Shown: positions 45,564 through 54,470, counted from the stretch's first letter. The stretch: DNA of 64,000 nt from Pseudoclavibacter caeni (GCF_008831125.1 NZ_WBKA01000001.1:1-64000), one strand, 5' to 3'. Notes: generated by a model from the sequence alone, not told the origin. A program made the numbers and translations.

Positions 45564-48500
45564 GCGCGCCCACGCCGCTCACGCTCGGCGCGCAGCCGCT
45601 CCACCTCGGCGCGATGCCGGGCGAACTCCGCGACGATCTCGTCGGCGATCCGCTGCGGATCGGCGAACAGCTCGAACGAGTACACCCGGCGGAACCGCCA
45701 GCCGAGCCGGGTGAGCAGCGAGGGATGCAGCCGCAACGCCTCGCGCAGCGTCCCCTGGCCGTAGTCGGCGTCGGTCTCGATGACCATCTGGGTGACCCCG
45801 TCGCTGACGACGAGGCCCAGCTCGTCGTCGAAGTGGTCGTTGACCGTGAGCCCCTGCCGGTGCAGTCGGCGACCGAGATCGACGAGCAGCGCCTGCGCCG
45901 AGAAGAACCGGCGCTCGGGCGCCTGCTCGCGCTCGCCGGCGAGCAGGTCGAACAGCACGCGGGGCGCGCCCGTCATCCGCTCGAGCTCCCCGGCTCGCGG
46001 ATGCAGCGCCGAGACCAGGGTGAGGTGGCGGCGGGCGCGGGTCAGTGCGATCCCCAGCCACCGCATCCCGCGTGCGTCCGGGGTGAGCACCCCGAACGAG
46101 GAGAGCATCCGCCCGTGCGGGGTGCGGCCGTGACCGAGCGCGAGGATGACGCGATCCCGGCTGCGCGCCGTCGCCTGCGGGATGGTCAGCACGACGAACG
46201 GCTCCGGCCGCCCCGGGTCGAAGAACGCCGCGAGTGCCTGCCGGCTGGGCAGCGCCTGGCGGACCGCCTGACGCACCCGGTGCGCCATCGTCTCGCTCGG
46301 GGTGATCACCATGAGGCTCTCGTCCGGATGCCACACCGCCTCGGCGAACACGAGGTCGACCACACGCTCCACCTCGGCGGGCAGCGCCTCCACGCTGCCG
46401 GTGTCGGGGTCCGGCACGCCGCGCCCCGGCGCCTCGACCGAGACGACGTCGACGGCGGACTCCCCCGCGAATTCCGCGGCGCTCGGCAGCGCGCGGATCT
46501 GCCGGTCGTACCAGCGCCGGTCGACGAGGGACGCCAGCGCGCGCCCGCCCGCCCGGTAGCTGAAGTCGAGGGTGAACTCGGGCAGCAGCTCGCGCAGGGC
46601 GTCGAACGCCGATGGCTCGTCATCGATCGGCACCACGTCGCCGATGTTCGGGTCGAGGCTGAACCGCGTGGGCAGGCCGAGGACGGGATCGCCGAACGCG
46701 ATGACCTGCTCGGCCTGCGCGATGGGCAGCACCGCCTCGGAGAGCGCGATGCCCGCCGCGTCGAGCAGGATGACCGTGTCGAAGTGCGCGCGCTCGGGCA
46801 CGTCCGTGCCGTACTGGTACGGCGAGAACAGCCAGACCGGGGCGATTGCCCGGCCCACCACGGGCAGGCGCTGCATGAGCGTCGTCGGGTCCACGCGGTC
46901 GGCGAGGATGCGCTCGCGCAGCTCCTGCGCCTCGTCGCGGTGCAGCCCGATCGCCTCGCGCCAGCGGTCGGCGAGCACCGCGGCGAGCTCGGCCGCGTGG
47001 TCGTCGGCGATTTCGCGGTCGGCGGCGATGAAGTCCCGCTCCAGCCGGGCGAGCACCTGCGTGTTCGCGTTCAGCAGCGAGCCGTCTCGCTCGAGCAGCA
47101 GCTCGAGCACCGACTGCCACCAGGCCAGTTCCAGCTCGTCGGCGGCCCGCTCGGCGGTGACGTGCCGCCGGGCGAAGTCCTCCACGAGCTCGGAGAGCCC
47201 CTCTCGGTCGAGGGCGTCGAGCAGCTGGGCCCGCTCGTGCAGGTGCCGCAGAGCCGACTCGCCGCGGGCCAGCCCGTCGAGCACCGCCTGCAGCCGGTCG
47301 AGGGGCATCGTGCGCAGGTCACCGATGCGCGCCACGTCGAGCGGCCGGGCGAGCTCGTCCAGATCGGCCGTGAGCGCGGTGACCATGACGTTGACATCGC
47401 CGAGCCCCGCCGGCACGTTCGGCGGACGGTGCGCGGCCACCAGTCGCGACCACATCGTCCGCTCCTCCTGCACCTGCACGAGTGCCTCGTGCAGGTCGGC
47501 CACGTGCGCGCCGGGGCGCAGGTACTCGCGGGCGAGCTGCCGCAGCCGACGCCGGGAACCCACCGGCATGTCCTGGTCCCGCCGCGACGCGGTGGCGAGG
47601 ATGAGCTCCTCGAGCGAGCGGTCGTAGACCACCGGCTGGAACCGGTCCAGAGTCTGCCGCACGCGCAGCAGCAGCCCGATGCCCTCCGCGATCTGCGCGA
47701 GGGTCTCGGGCCGGCGCAGCCCGGCCTCGTCGAACACCTCGCGGGCCCGCATCACCGTCTGTGCGAGGTCGCGGTCGGCCAGCCGCTTCGCGAGCAGGTA
47801 GACCGACTCGGCGTCCTGCGGCGTGGAGAAGGTCGCCCCGTACCACGGGGAGTCGTCGGGGCCGAAGTCGAACTGGCCGAAGTCGGCCGCCTGGCGCAGC
47901 AGCGCGGCCGCCGAGGTCCGGTCGACCGCGAGCGACTCGAGCACGCTCGAGTGCAGCCGCACCCGGGTGTGTGGGGGATCCGGCAGCAGCGCGAGCCGGG
48001 CGAGCTCGCTGAGCGCCTGCTCGACCGAGACGCCGTAGGGCTGGCGCACCTGCACGAGGCTGCGCCGGTAATCGAGCAGGGTGTCGCGCAGCCGCGCGTA
48101 CGCCCCGGCCCGCTCCTCGCGGTCCCGGGGGCGGGAGGCGTGCTCGTTGCGGGAGATCGCCGCGATGAGGTCGTGACGGAGGCGCTGCGGGGTGACCGCG
48201 AGCCCGGGCAGCCCGCGGGAGGCGAGCCGGTCGGCCACGGCGTCCAGCGTCGCCCGCGCCGGAGCGACCACGGCGACGCGGCGCCCGGCGGGCACGAGTG
48301 CGGCGATCGTGTTCGCGACGGCCTGGGTCACCCCGGCGCCGGGGACGGTGCGGACGACGAACGACGACCCCGTGCTCGCCTGCGCCACGATGCGCTCCTG
48401 CTCGGCGCTCGCGTCGAGTACGAGCGTGTCCGACAGCGGCGAGCGCTCGTCGGCGGAGTTGACCGTCACCAGCCGGGCGCGCTCGACGAGCGCCTCGGCC

Positions 48501-49180
48501 GCCCCGGACACGCCCGCGATCGCGTCGAGCACCGGGTGGATGCGGGTGACCGCCCGTGCGGAGAGCTCGGCCGCGGCGGTGCTCGACGTGGCCAGCACCA
48601 GCCGGTTCTGGAACTCGATGCCCTCGACGAAGTGGAACTCTCGATCCAGCCGGGTCAGCGCCTCGTCCGGGTGGAATCCCTCGTCGTCGTGCACCGCGGC
48701 GACGATCCCGTCGACGTCGATCTCGGCGTCGAAGCGGCGCTCGAGCAGGGCCACCACCTCCGGGTTGACCGTCGACCGCCCGGTGATGAGCAGCTCGAAG
48801 TCCCCGCCGACCACCTGGATCGCCGCCGGCTGGACGATGAGCGGCTGACTGCCGCTGCGGCCGCGGGAGCCGTGCCACAACATCTCGCCGGCGAGCAGGT
48901 GAACGGCGTCGATGCCGCGATCCTCCGCCAGCTCCGCACCCTTGCGCTCGATGCGGCGCGCCGCCCGGACGGCGCGGGCGAACGCCCGGTCGTCACGGAT
49001 CAGCGTGGACAGCCGTGTCACCCGTCCGCTGAACAGCCGGGCGATCCCGCCCGGGTGCGCCGTGCTGAGATCGAGCACGACCGGGGCGACGGGACCCGGC
49101 GCGGGGATGGTGCCGACCGCGGCGAGGCGATCACGCCAGCCCGCCCACGCGGCACTGCGCCGGTCCTGTTCTCCCGACAC
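45560..49180 (-). CDS. Giant superfamily I helicase-like protein with degenerate ATPase motifs and a nuclease-like tail
   Basis: A 1206-residue protein conserved in form with actinobacterial DNA2/NAM7-like helicases. The expected Walker A GPPGTGKSQ reads TVPGAGVTQ (residues 278-286), with valine in place of the catalytic lysine, and the Walker B region reads DTVILLDAAGI (about residues 800-810), lacking the usual DEA. Later helicase-like parts AFGDPVLGLPTRF, FVVLTIPQATARSRDRVILALG and GMRWLGIALTRARRHLTLV keep the shape. The last 100 residues (MVIETDADYGQGTLREALRL, LGWRFRRVYSFELFADP) resemble restriction-endonuclease-fold tails of such proteins. It is long, open and codon-regular, so it is not a pseudogene. 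GTG start with GGAGGAG upstream. Role unknown. Confidence 0.75.
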   Translation of the reverse strand: MSGEQDRRSAAWAGWRDRLAAVGTIPAPGPVAPVVLDLSTAHPGGIARLFSGRVTRLSTLIRDDRAFARAVRAARRIERKGAELAEDRGIDAVHLLAGEMLWHGSRGRSGSQPLIVQPAAIQVVGGDFELLITGRSTVNPEVVALLERRFDAEIDVDGIVAAVHDDEGFHPDEALTRLDREFHFVEGIEFQNRLVLATSSTAAAELSARAVTRIHPVLDAIAGVSGAAEALVERARLVTVNSADERSPLSDTLVLDASAEQERIVAQASTGSSFVVRTVPGAGVTQAVANTIAALVPAGRRVAVVAPARATLDAVADRLASRGLPGLAVTPQRLRHDLIAAISRNEHASRPRDREERAGAYARLRDTLLDYRRSLVQVRQPYGVSVEQALSELARLALLPDPPHTRVRLHSSVLESLAVDRTSAAALLRQAADFGQFDFGPDDSPWYGATFSTPQDAESVYLLAKRLADRDLAQTVMRAREVFDEAGLRRPETLAQIAEGIGLLLRVRQTLDRFQPVVYDRSLEELILATASRRDQDMPVGSRRRLRQLAREYLRPGAHVADLHEALVQVQEERTMWSRLVAAHRPPNVPAGLGDVNVMVTALTADLDELARPLDVARIGDLRTMPLDRLQAVLDGLARGESALRHLHERAQLLDALDREGLSELVEDFARRHVTAERAADELELAWWQSVLELLLERDGSLLNANTQVLARLERDFIAADREIADDHAAELAAVLADRWREAIGLHRDEAQELRERILADRVDPTTLMQRLPVVGRAIAPVWLFSPYQYGTDVPERAHFDTVILLDAAGIALSEAVLPIAQAEQVIAFGDPVLGLPTRFSLDPNIGDVVPIDDEPSAFDALRELLPEFTLDFSYRAGGRALASLVDRRWYDRQIRALPSAAEFAGESAVDVVSVEAPGRGVPDPDTGSVEALPAEVERVVDLVFAEAVWHPDESLMVITPSETMAHRVRQAVRQALPSRQALAAFFDPGRPEPFVVLTIPQATARSRDRVILALGHGRTPHGRMLSSFGVLTPDARGMRWLGIALTRARRHLTLVSALHPRAGELERMTGAPRVLFDLLAGEREQAPERRFFSAQALLVDLGRRLHRQGLTVNDHFDDELGLVVSDGVTQMVIETDADYGQGTLREALRLHPSLLTRLGWRFRRVYSFELFADPQRIADEIVAEFARHRAEVERLRAERERRGRA

Positions 49181-49308
49181 GCACTCCTCCGATTCCTCGA
49201 CCCTCGTGACTCACCATACGTCCGGTGCCATCTGTCGTGCGCCGCACACGCCGGTCGCCGCACGGGGGTCAGGGCGTCCGGGATGCCGCCGGGTCTCGTC
49301 CGCACTCG

Positions 49309-49381
49309 TGCCACCGGCGGGAATCGAACCCGCGACGCGCAGTTTAGGAAACTGCCGCTCTATCCACTGAGCTACGGCGGC
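49309..49381 (-). tRNA. tRNA-Arg (CCT)
   Basis: A 73-nt cloverleaf on the minus strand. The acceptor GCCGCCG pairs with CGGTGGC, the D arm has GCTCAGTGGATAGAGC, the anticodon stem GCAGT/ACTGC encloses TTCCTAA (anticodon CCT, reads AGG) and the T loop is GGTTCGATTCC. Discriminator A. Confidence 0.95.
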
Positions 49382-49386
49382 GTGGG

Positions 49387-49404
49387 CCGGGAGAGCCCTC
49401 CCGG
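49387..49404 (-). terminator. Hairpin after the NlpC/P60 gene
   Basis: CCGGGAG and CTCCCGG with a 4-nt loop between the NlpC/P60 gene and tRNA-Arg. There is no T run, so termination is likely but not certain. Confidence 0.5.
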
Positions 49405-49413
49405 TCGCTCGGC

Positions 49414-50115
49414 TCAGATCCGCACGAACGTGACCGCGCCGAAGTACTGCAGCGGGATGATCTCGACACTCTTGCCCGGACGCGGCGCATGGATCACCAT
49501 GCCATTGCCCGCGTAGATGCCGATGTGCCCCGGGTGCCAGACGAGGTCACCGGGCTGCGCCTGATCCGGGTCGATCACCGTGCCAGCCGCCTTCTGCGCC
49601 GCGTCGGTGCGCGGCAGGCTCACGCCGTGCAGCCCGTAGACGTACTGCACGAGGCCTGAGCAGTCGAAGCCGGCCGGCGTCGTGCCACCCCAGACGTACG
49701 GCACGCCGAGGAACTGTCGGGCCGTCTCCACCACGTTCGAGCCGACGACGACCTGAGCGCGGGCGGTGCCCGACGGGGCGGGCGCGGCAGCCGTCGCGGA
49801 ACCGGCGGTGCGCACGGTCGTCGGGGCCGACGTGTCGGGCACCGTCAGCTGGACCCGCGTCTTGGGCGTCTCCGCGGACAGGTCAGCGCTGGACGCCATG
49901 CCCTCGAGGGCCTCGCGCGCCTCGGCGGTCTGGGCCGCCTGTGCGGCCAGGGCCTGGCGCTCGTTGGCGATCGTCTGCACGCTCACCCCGGCATCGGCGG
50001 CGACCTGCACCTCGGCGGCCTGAGACGGGACCGCGGTGGCGAAGACCAGCCCACCGGCGACGGCGAGCGCGGCGAACGATCCTGTGAATGTGGAGCGGAG
50101 GGTTCTGGTCACCAT
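49414..50115 (-). CDS. Secreted NlpC/P60 peptidoglycan endopeptidase
   Basis: A 233-residue secreted wall hydrolase. Residues 1-33 are a signal peptide (LAVAGGLVFATAVPSQAA), then a helical segment (ANERQALAAQAAQTAEAREAL) and an Ala/Pro-rich linker. The NlpC/P60 domain starts near residue 125 with ETARQFLGVPYVWGGTTPAGFDCSGL, the catalytic cysteine, then PGHIGIYAG with the catalytic histidine and VIHAPRPG. It cuts between D-Glu and meso-DAP or Lys of stem peptides. A TAGACT box ends 8 nt before the ATG. Confidence 0.93.
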   Translation of the reverse strand: MVTRTLRSTFTGSFAALAVAGGLVFATAVPSQAAEVQVAADAGVSVQTIANERQALAAQAAQTAEAREALEGMASSADLSAETPKTRVQLTVPDTSAPTTVRTAGSATAAAPAPSGTARAQVVVGSNVVETARQFLGVPYVWGGTTPAGFDCSGLVQYVYGLHGVSLPRTDAAQKAAGTVIDPDQAQPGDLVWHPGHIGIYAGNGMVIHAPRPGKSVEIIPLQYFGAVTFVRI

Positions 50116-50123
50116 GGTGCAGC

Positions 50124-50129
50124 AGTCTA
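50124..50129 (-). promoter_or_regulatory. -10 box (TAGACT) of the NlpC/P60 gene
   Basis: TAGACT on the minus strand ends 8 nt before the ATG at 50115; no ribosome binding site is visible, so the message may be leaderless. Confidence 0.45.
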
Positions 50130-50185
50130 CCGCATCATCGTCGGCTGCCGGACCATCGGCCCCGCGGCGCGGCGTCGGACGACGG

Positions 50186-51238
50186 TCAGCAGCCGGTGAC
50201 CGAGGCCGCACCACGGCCCTCCAGCCAGTCGAGCCCGTCGATGATCTGTCCGCTGCCGCCCGGCCACACGTCGCCGGAGCCGCCGTTCAGGTGGACCTCG
50301 AAGTGCAGGTGCGGCCCGGTGGAACGCCCCTCGTTGCCCACCCCCGCGATCGGCTGGCCGGCCTCGACGGTGTCACCCACCTTCACCAGCGCGCTGGAGA
50401 GCGGCATGTGGATGTACAGATGGTCGACCTGCGTGCCGTCCGGCAGATACGAACGGATGCCGATGAACGGCGTGCCATACGTGTTGTCCACCTTCACCAC
50501 CGTGCCGGAGAGCGCGGCGACGATCGTCGTGCCGAGCGGAGCGGCCATGTCGACCCCATTGTGCATCCGCCCCCACCGCTGAGTGATCCGGGAGGTGACG
50601 GTGTACGTCCCCGCGGGCAGCGGGATCACCGTCTGGACGCCGTCGAGGGAGCCACCCCCGACCGTGCACCGCGCCGACGCCGTGTCGGAGGAGAGTCGCG
50701 CCGTGACACGCTCCTCGGCGGTCAGGAGATCGTCACCATCGAGCACGACGGCGCTGGCCGAGGAGGCCAGCAGCGCACCGGACTGCAGCGTGCCGGAGTC
50801 GACGAGCGCCGCCTCCTGATAGGCCAGCGCCTCGGGGGACATGCGGGTCATGTCGTTCGTCGCGGCCACGGCGGGAGAGACGGCGTAGGCGGGCATCGCG
50901 GCGGTGAGCCCGATGCCTCCGGCGATGCCGAGCACCAGCGCCGAGCGCAGCCCCCGCAGGCGCCGGCGCGGACGACGGGGACGCCCGCCGGGCAGCTCCG
51001 TCGTGGGGCGCATCGTGTCACGGACGAGACGACCTCCGGGCACCGCGGCCACCCGCAGCGTCTCCAACGAGGCGTTCGCGCGATCGGCGCCGTCGGAGGC
51101 GTCACCGGACGAGGCGACGGCCCCGTCCCCGGCCTGCTCCCGCTCGGTGCGACGGGCATCCTCCTCCGCCCAGATGCGACGCATCTCGCGTCGCGTGCGC
51201 GGTCGTTCGGGCACGGGGCGCGTGGTCTCAGCAGCCAT
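50186..51238 (-). CDS. M23-family peptidoglycan peptidase
   Basis: A 350-residue membrane-anchored or secreted wall hydrolase. The first 95 residues are charged and cytoplasmic, then a signal anchor (LRSALVLGIAGGIGLTAAMPAYA). The LytM domain has RMHNGVDMAAPLGT, HLYIHM and GPHLHFEVHL, the zinc ligands (His, Asp, His) and catalytic histidine in full. The long cytoplasmic tail is unusual and might be a site of regulation. ATG at 51238; a TAGACT box lies at 51295-51300, about 57 nt upstream. Confidence 0.9.
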   Translation of the reverse strand: MAAETTRPVPERPRTRREMRRIWAEEDARRTEREQAGDGAVASSGDASDGADRANASLETLRVAAVPGGRLVRDTMRPTTELPGGRPRRPRRRLRGLRSALVLGIAGGIGLTAAMPAYAVSPAVAATNDMTRMSPEALAYQEAALVDSGTLQSGALLASSASAVVLDGDDLLTAEERVTARLSSDTASARCTVGGGSLDGVQTVIPLPAGTYTVTSRITQRWGRMHNGVDMAAPLGTTIVAALSGTVVKVDNTYGTPFIGIRSYLPDGTQVDHLYIHMPLSSALVKVGDTVEAGQPIAGVGNEGRSTGPHLHFEVHLNGGSGDVWPGGSGQIIDGLDWLEGRGAASVTGC

Positions 51239-51394
51239 GGGCGAGATGGTTCCTCTCTCCGGCGGACGCGACCCGGCACGGGCCACAGCACTCGAGTCTA
51301 CCCGCCGGGACGACGCACCCCACAATCCCGACCCGCATCGGGACCCGCGACGGCGGCTCGGCGCCGCTCGATGCGGATCGGTGATCGTCGCGGA

Positions 51395-52090
51395 TCAGTG
51401 GTCGTCGACGAAGATGTGCGCGGCGATCTCCGGGGCGAGCTCGAGGCCCTCGTCGCGTCCCTCCACCTTGACCCGCGTGTAGTCGCCGACCGCCTGGAGC
51501 GCGACCTCCGCGCCGGGCACGATGCCGACCTCTCGGAACTGGCGCAGCAGCTCGGGGTCGAGCTGCACGGGCTCGCCCATGCGGCGCACCCGGCGCACGA
51601 GCGGGGCCGCCTCGGTACGGGCGAGGCGGTGGACGTCCACCACCCCGTCACGGAACCCGCCGTTCTCGGGGAGCCCCAGCTCGTCGAGCCCCGGGATGGG
51701 GTTGCCGTACGGGCTCTCGTCTGTGCGTGAGATCAGCGGGACGATGCGCCGCTCGACGTCCTCGCTCATCACATGCTCCCAGCGGCAGGCCTCCTCGTGC
51801 ACGAGCTCCCAGTCGAGCTTGATCACGTCGGCGAGCAGCCGCTCGGCGAGCCGGTGCTTGCGCATCACCCGCACCGCCTTCGCCCGCCCCTCCGGGGTGA
51901 GCTCCAGGTGCCGGTCACCGCTGACGATGACAAGCCCGTCACGCTCCATGCGCGAGACGGTCTGCGAGACCGTGGGCCCCGAGTGACCGAGTCGCTCGGA
52001 GATCCGGGCGCGCAGCGGCACGGTGCCCTCCTCCTCGAGCTCCAGGATCGTGCGCAGGTACATCTCAGTGGTGTCGATCAGATCCGTCAC
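51395..52090 (-). CDS. DtxR/IdeR-family metal-dependent repressor
   Basis: A 231-residue iron- or manganese-activated repressor. The winged helix is LRARISERLGHSGPTVSQTVSRMERDGLV, the metal and dimer domain has HEEACRWEHVMSEDVERRIV with the conserved Cys, Glu and His ligands, and a C-terminal SH3-like/FeoA domain follows (REVGIVPGAEVALQAVGDYTRVKV). A good DtxR box lies upstream of it, between it and serC. It would coordinate iron uptake and storage. Confidence 0.93.
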   Translation of the reverse strand: MTDLIDTTEMYLRTILELEEEGTVPLRARISERLGHSGPTVSQTVSRMERDGLVIVSGDRHLELTPEGRAKAVRVMRKHRLAERLLADVIKLDWELVHEEACRWEHVMSEDVERRIVPLISRTDESPYGNPIPGLDELGLPENGGFRDGVVDVHRLARTEAAPLVRRVRRMGEPVQLDPELLRQFREVGIVPGAEVALQAVGDYTRVKVEGRDEGLELAPEIAAHIFVDDH

Positions 52091-52130
52091 CGCGAAGTCC
52101 TCCTCCAGCCGCCACTGTGATCCGGGCGGG

Positions 52131-52149
52131 CGAAGTTAGTCTATCCTAA
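52131..52149. promoter_or_regulatory. DtxR/IdeR box
   Basis: On the minus strand TTAGGATAGACTAACTT (from 52149 to 52133) matches the DtxR consensus TTAGGTTAGSCTAACCTAA at most positions. It lies about 43 nt before the dtxR-type gene and about 70 nt before serC, so it fits autoregulation, possibly also control of serC. Confidence 0.65.
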
Positions 52150-52204
52150 TCTTCACGGCATGGCGGGCGGCGGTGCATCGCCAGCGGTCCCGCAGCCGGT
52201 CGCG

Positions 52205-52210
52205 TAGCAT
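52205..52210 (+). promoter_or_regulatory. -10 box (TAGCAT) of leaderless serC
   Basis: TAGCAT ends 7 nt before the ATG at 52218; there is no ribosome binding site. Confidence 0.5.
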
Positions 52211-52217
52211 TGGCGGC

Positions 52218-53333
52218 ATGGCCTCCATCGAGATCCCGAAGTCCCTGCTGCCCGCCGACGGCCGGTTCGGCTCCGGGCCGAGCCGCATCCGCGACGCCCA
52301 GCTGGACGCGCTGGCGGCGACCGGCCGGACGCTGCTGGGCACGTCGCACCGCGCGGCCCCCGTGCGCGACCTGGTCGCCGACCTGCAGGCCGGGCTCGCC
52401 GAGCTGTACCGCCTGCCCGAGGGATACGAGGTCGTGCTCGGTCTGGGCGGGGCGAGCGTGTTCTGGGACACCGCCGCCGCGGCGCTCGTCGAGCACCGCA
52501 GCCAGCACGTCGTGATCGGCGAGTTCAGCCGCAAGTTCGCCCGCGCCGCGAGCGCCCCGTGGCTCGCCGCCCCCGACCTGCGCGAGGCGGAGATCGGGCA
52601 CGGCGCCGCGTGCGTGCCGACCGAGGGCGTGGACCTGTACGGCTGGCCGCACAACGAGACCTCGACCGGCGTGCAGCTGCCCGTCACCCGTGTGCCCGCC
52701 GATGGCGCGCTGAGCGTGGTGGACGGCACCAGCGCCGCCGGCGGCACCGACGTCGACCCGTCGCAGCTCGATGTCTACTACTTCTCGCCCCAGAAGAACA
52801 TGGGCTCCGAGGGCGGCCTGTGGGTCGCGCTGATGAGCCCGGCGGCCATCGAGCGCGCCGAGCGGATCGCGGCGACCGACCGATTCATCCCCCAGGCGCT
52901 CTCGCTCGACGGGGCGATCCGCAACTCGCGCAAGCACCAGACGATCAACACCCCGGCCATCGCCACACTCTTCCTGCTCGACCAGCAGGTGCACTGGCTG
53001 CTCGGCAACGGTGGGCTGCCCTGGGCGGACGCGCGGACCCGCGAGACCTCGGATCTGGTCTACGACTGGGCCGAGCGCGACCCGCGGCTGGCCCCGTTCG
53101 TGAGCGACCCCGCCCTGCGCTCGCAGGTCGTGGCGACCGTCGACCTCGACGAGCGCATCCCCGCCGCGGCCGTCACGGACGCGCTGCGCGCGAACGGCAT
53201 CGTCGACGTCAACGGCTACCGCAAGCTCGGCCGCAATCAGCTGCGCATCGGCACGTTCGTGGCGGTGCCACCGGAGGACGTCCGCCAGCTGCTCCGGTCG
53301 ATCGATTACGTGCTCGACCGCCTGACGGACTGA
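52218..53333 (+). CDS. serC: Phosphoserine aminotransferase
   Basis: A 371-residue PLP enzyme of serine biosynthesis that interconverts 3-phosphohydroxypyruvate and phosphoserine. It starts KSLLPADGRFGSGPSRIRDAQ as in the actinobacterial type, has GTSHRAAPVRDLV, WPHNETSTGVQLPV, SVVDGTSAAGGTDVDP and the PLP lysine in YYFSPQKNMGSEGG. The message seems leaderless. Its stop codon lies inside the first copy of a 28-bp repeat. Confidence 0.94.
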   Translation: MASIEIPKSLLPADGRFGSGPSRIRDAQLDALAATGRTLLGTSHRAAPVRDLVADLQAGLAELYRLPEGYEVVLGLGGASVFWDTAAAALVEHRSQHVVIGEFSRKFARAASAPWLAAPDLREAEIGHGAACVPTEGVDLYGWPHNETSTGVQLPVTRVPADGALSVVDGTSAAGGTDVDPSQLDVYYFSPQKNMGSEGGLWVALMSPAAIERAERIAATDRFIPQALSLDGAIRNSRKHQTINTPAIATLFLLDQQVHWLLGNGGLPWADARTRETSDLVYDWAERDPRLAPFVSDPALRSQVVATVDLDERIPAAAVTDALRANGIVDVNGYRKLGRNQLRIGTFVAVPPEDVRQLLRSIDYVLDRLTD

Positions 53334-53403
53334 CCGCCTGGCGGGCCGGCCGCCTGACGGGCTGGCCAGCCAGGTGGACTGACCGCCTGGCGGGCCGGCC
53401 GCC
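53327..53403. repeat. Two copies of a 28-bp repeat at the end of serC
   Basis: The sequence starting GGACTGACCGCCTGGCGGGC occurs at 53327-53354, spanning the serC stop, and again at 53376-53403. The second copy forms part of a hairpin (53385-53407). It looks like a recent local duplication. Confidence 0.8.
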
Positions 53404-53407
53404 AGGC
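53385..53407. terminator. Hairpin between convergent serC and DUF3027 genes
   Basis: CCTGGCG at 53386 pairs with CGCCAGG at 53400 (8-bp stem counting the outer G-C, 7-nt loop) in the gap between the two convergent genes. There is no T run. Confidence 0.4.
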
Positions 53408-53447
53408 CCGCCGCGGGAGACCGCGTGGCAGCGACCGCGTCCGCGGG

Positions 53448-53984
53448 TCAGCGCGACGTCGCCGACGCGGCGGCGTCGCCCCCCGGCTCGGGCGCATCCG
53501 ACGCGTCCCCACCGGGCGCGCGCCCGTCCGTCCCCGCGGAGTCCGGCTCGGCATCCGCCTCCGGCCCAGCGGCATCCGACCCCGCCTCCGGCTCATCGAC
53601 CGCGTCGTCGTCCCGATCCTCGTCGCCCCGCTCGTGCGCCGCGCGGTACTCCGCGAAACGCTCCGACCAGGGAATCCATTTCGGAGGCACCAGCGCGCCC
53701 TCGCCGGGCATGAGCCCGACCTCCAGCACCGTCGGCGCGGCGGTCGCGTCCGGGCGTCCCATCACCGCGGCCCACTCCCAGTGGGGGTACCCCGGCACGT
53801 CCGAGGCGAACCGCAGCGTCCAAACCTGCGGGTCGGCCTCGGGATCGGCGCGCAGCAGCCGGCCGATCTGCCGATCCGGGGCGATCTCCGCGAGCGCCGC
53901 CCGGGCCACCGCCTCGCTGGCGATGAAGTCGGCGGGATCGCCCGCCGCGTCCGCCGCGTCCGCCCGTCCGGGCTCCTCAGACAT
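53448..53984 (-). CDS. DUF3027 family protein
   Basis: A 178-residue soluble protein of the DUF3027 family, known only in actinobacteria. Recognised by WTLRFASDVPGYPHWEWAAVMGR, then VLEVGLMPGEGALVPPKWIPWSERFAEY; the last 55 residues are Asp/Glu/Ala-rich and disordered. The ATG at 53984 overlaps the end of the cold-shock gene by 8 nt. Function unknown. Confidence 0.85.
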   Translation of the reverse strand: MSEEPGRADAADAAGDPADFIASEAVARAALAEIAPDRQIGRLLRADPEADPQVWTLRFASDVPGYPHWEWAAVMGRPDATAAPTVLEVGLMPGEGALVPPKWIPWSERFAEYRAAHERGDEDRDDDAVDEPEAGSDAAGPEADAEPDSAGTDGRAPGGDASDAPEPGGDAAASATSR

Positions 53985-54360
53985 CAAGTTCGTCCGCCAC
54001 CTTCCGCAGCATCGCCGCCACCTTGCGCGCATGGCCGTCCGACGGATAGCGGCCGTGCTTGAGTCCGCCGCCGATCCCGTCGAGCAGCTTGATCAGGTCC
54101 TCCACCACGACCGCCATGTCCTCGGCCGGCCGGCGCCGCCGGCGGGCCAGGCTCGGCGGGGCATCGAGCACCCGCACCGACAGCGCCTGGGCGCCGCGGC
54201 GACCCTCGGCCACCCCGAACTCGAGCCGGGTGCCGGCGCGCAGCGTGGACACGCCCGCGGGCAGCGCCGAGGCGTGCAGGAAGACCTCCTGCCCGTCATC
54301 GGCGGTGATGAACCCGAACCCCTTCTCCTCGTCGAAGAACTTCACTCTTCCGGTCGGCAT
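53977..54360 (-). CDS. Cold-shock-domain protein with C-terminal extension
   Basis: A 127-residue protein. The cold-shock domain (residues 1-65) has RNP1 EKGFGFIT and RNP2 EVFLHASAL and binds single-stranded nucleic acid. A 60-residue tail follows with a basic stretch (SLARRRRRP) and a helical VVVEDLIKLLDGIGG. Such tailed versions are common in actinobacteria beside DUF3027, with which it overlaps. Probably a constitutive RNA chaperone. Confidence 0.88.
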   Translation of the reverse strand: MPTGRVKFFDEEKGFGFITADDGQEVFLHASALPAGVSTLRAGTRLEFGVAEGRRGAQALSVRVLDAPPSLARRRRRPAEDMAVVVEDLIKLLDGIGGGLKHGRYPSDGHARKVAAMLRKVADELDV

Positions 54361-54464
54361 CACACTTCTTCTCTCACGTGTTCTCTCGGCCGGTTCTGGG
54401 ACGGCCGCGGGGGATCGCACCGCCGTGCGGCACAGGCGTCATCGCACCGGCGGCGCTCTGCAAC

Positions 54465-54470
54465 TATTCT
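54465..54470 (+). promoter_or_regulatory. -10 box (TATTCT) of the small membrane protein gene
   Basis: TATTCT ends 6 nt before the ATG at 54477. The ATAAGG between might instead be a weak ribosome binding site for the second ATG. Confidence 0.35.

Noticed and set aside
45614..49516. Plus-strand frame of 1300 codons
   Set aside because: It is entirely antisense to the helicase-like gene and lacks any recognisable motif; its composition is that of a codon-position shadow.
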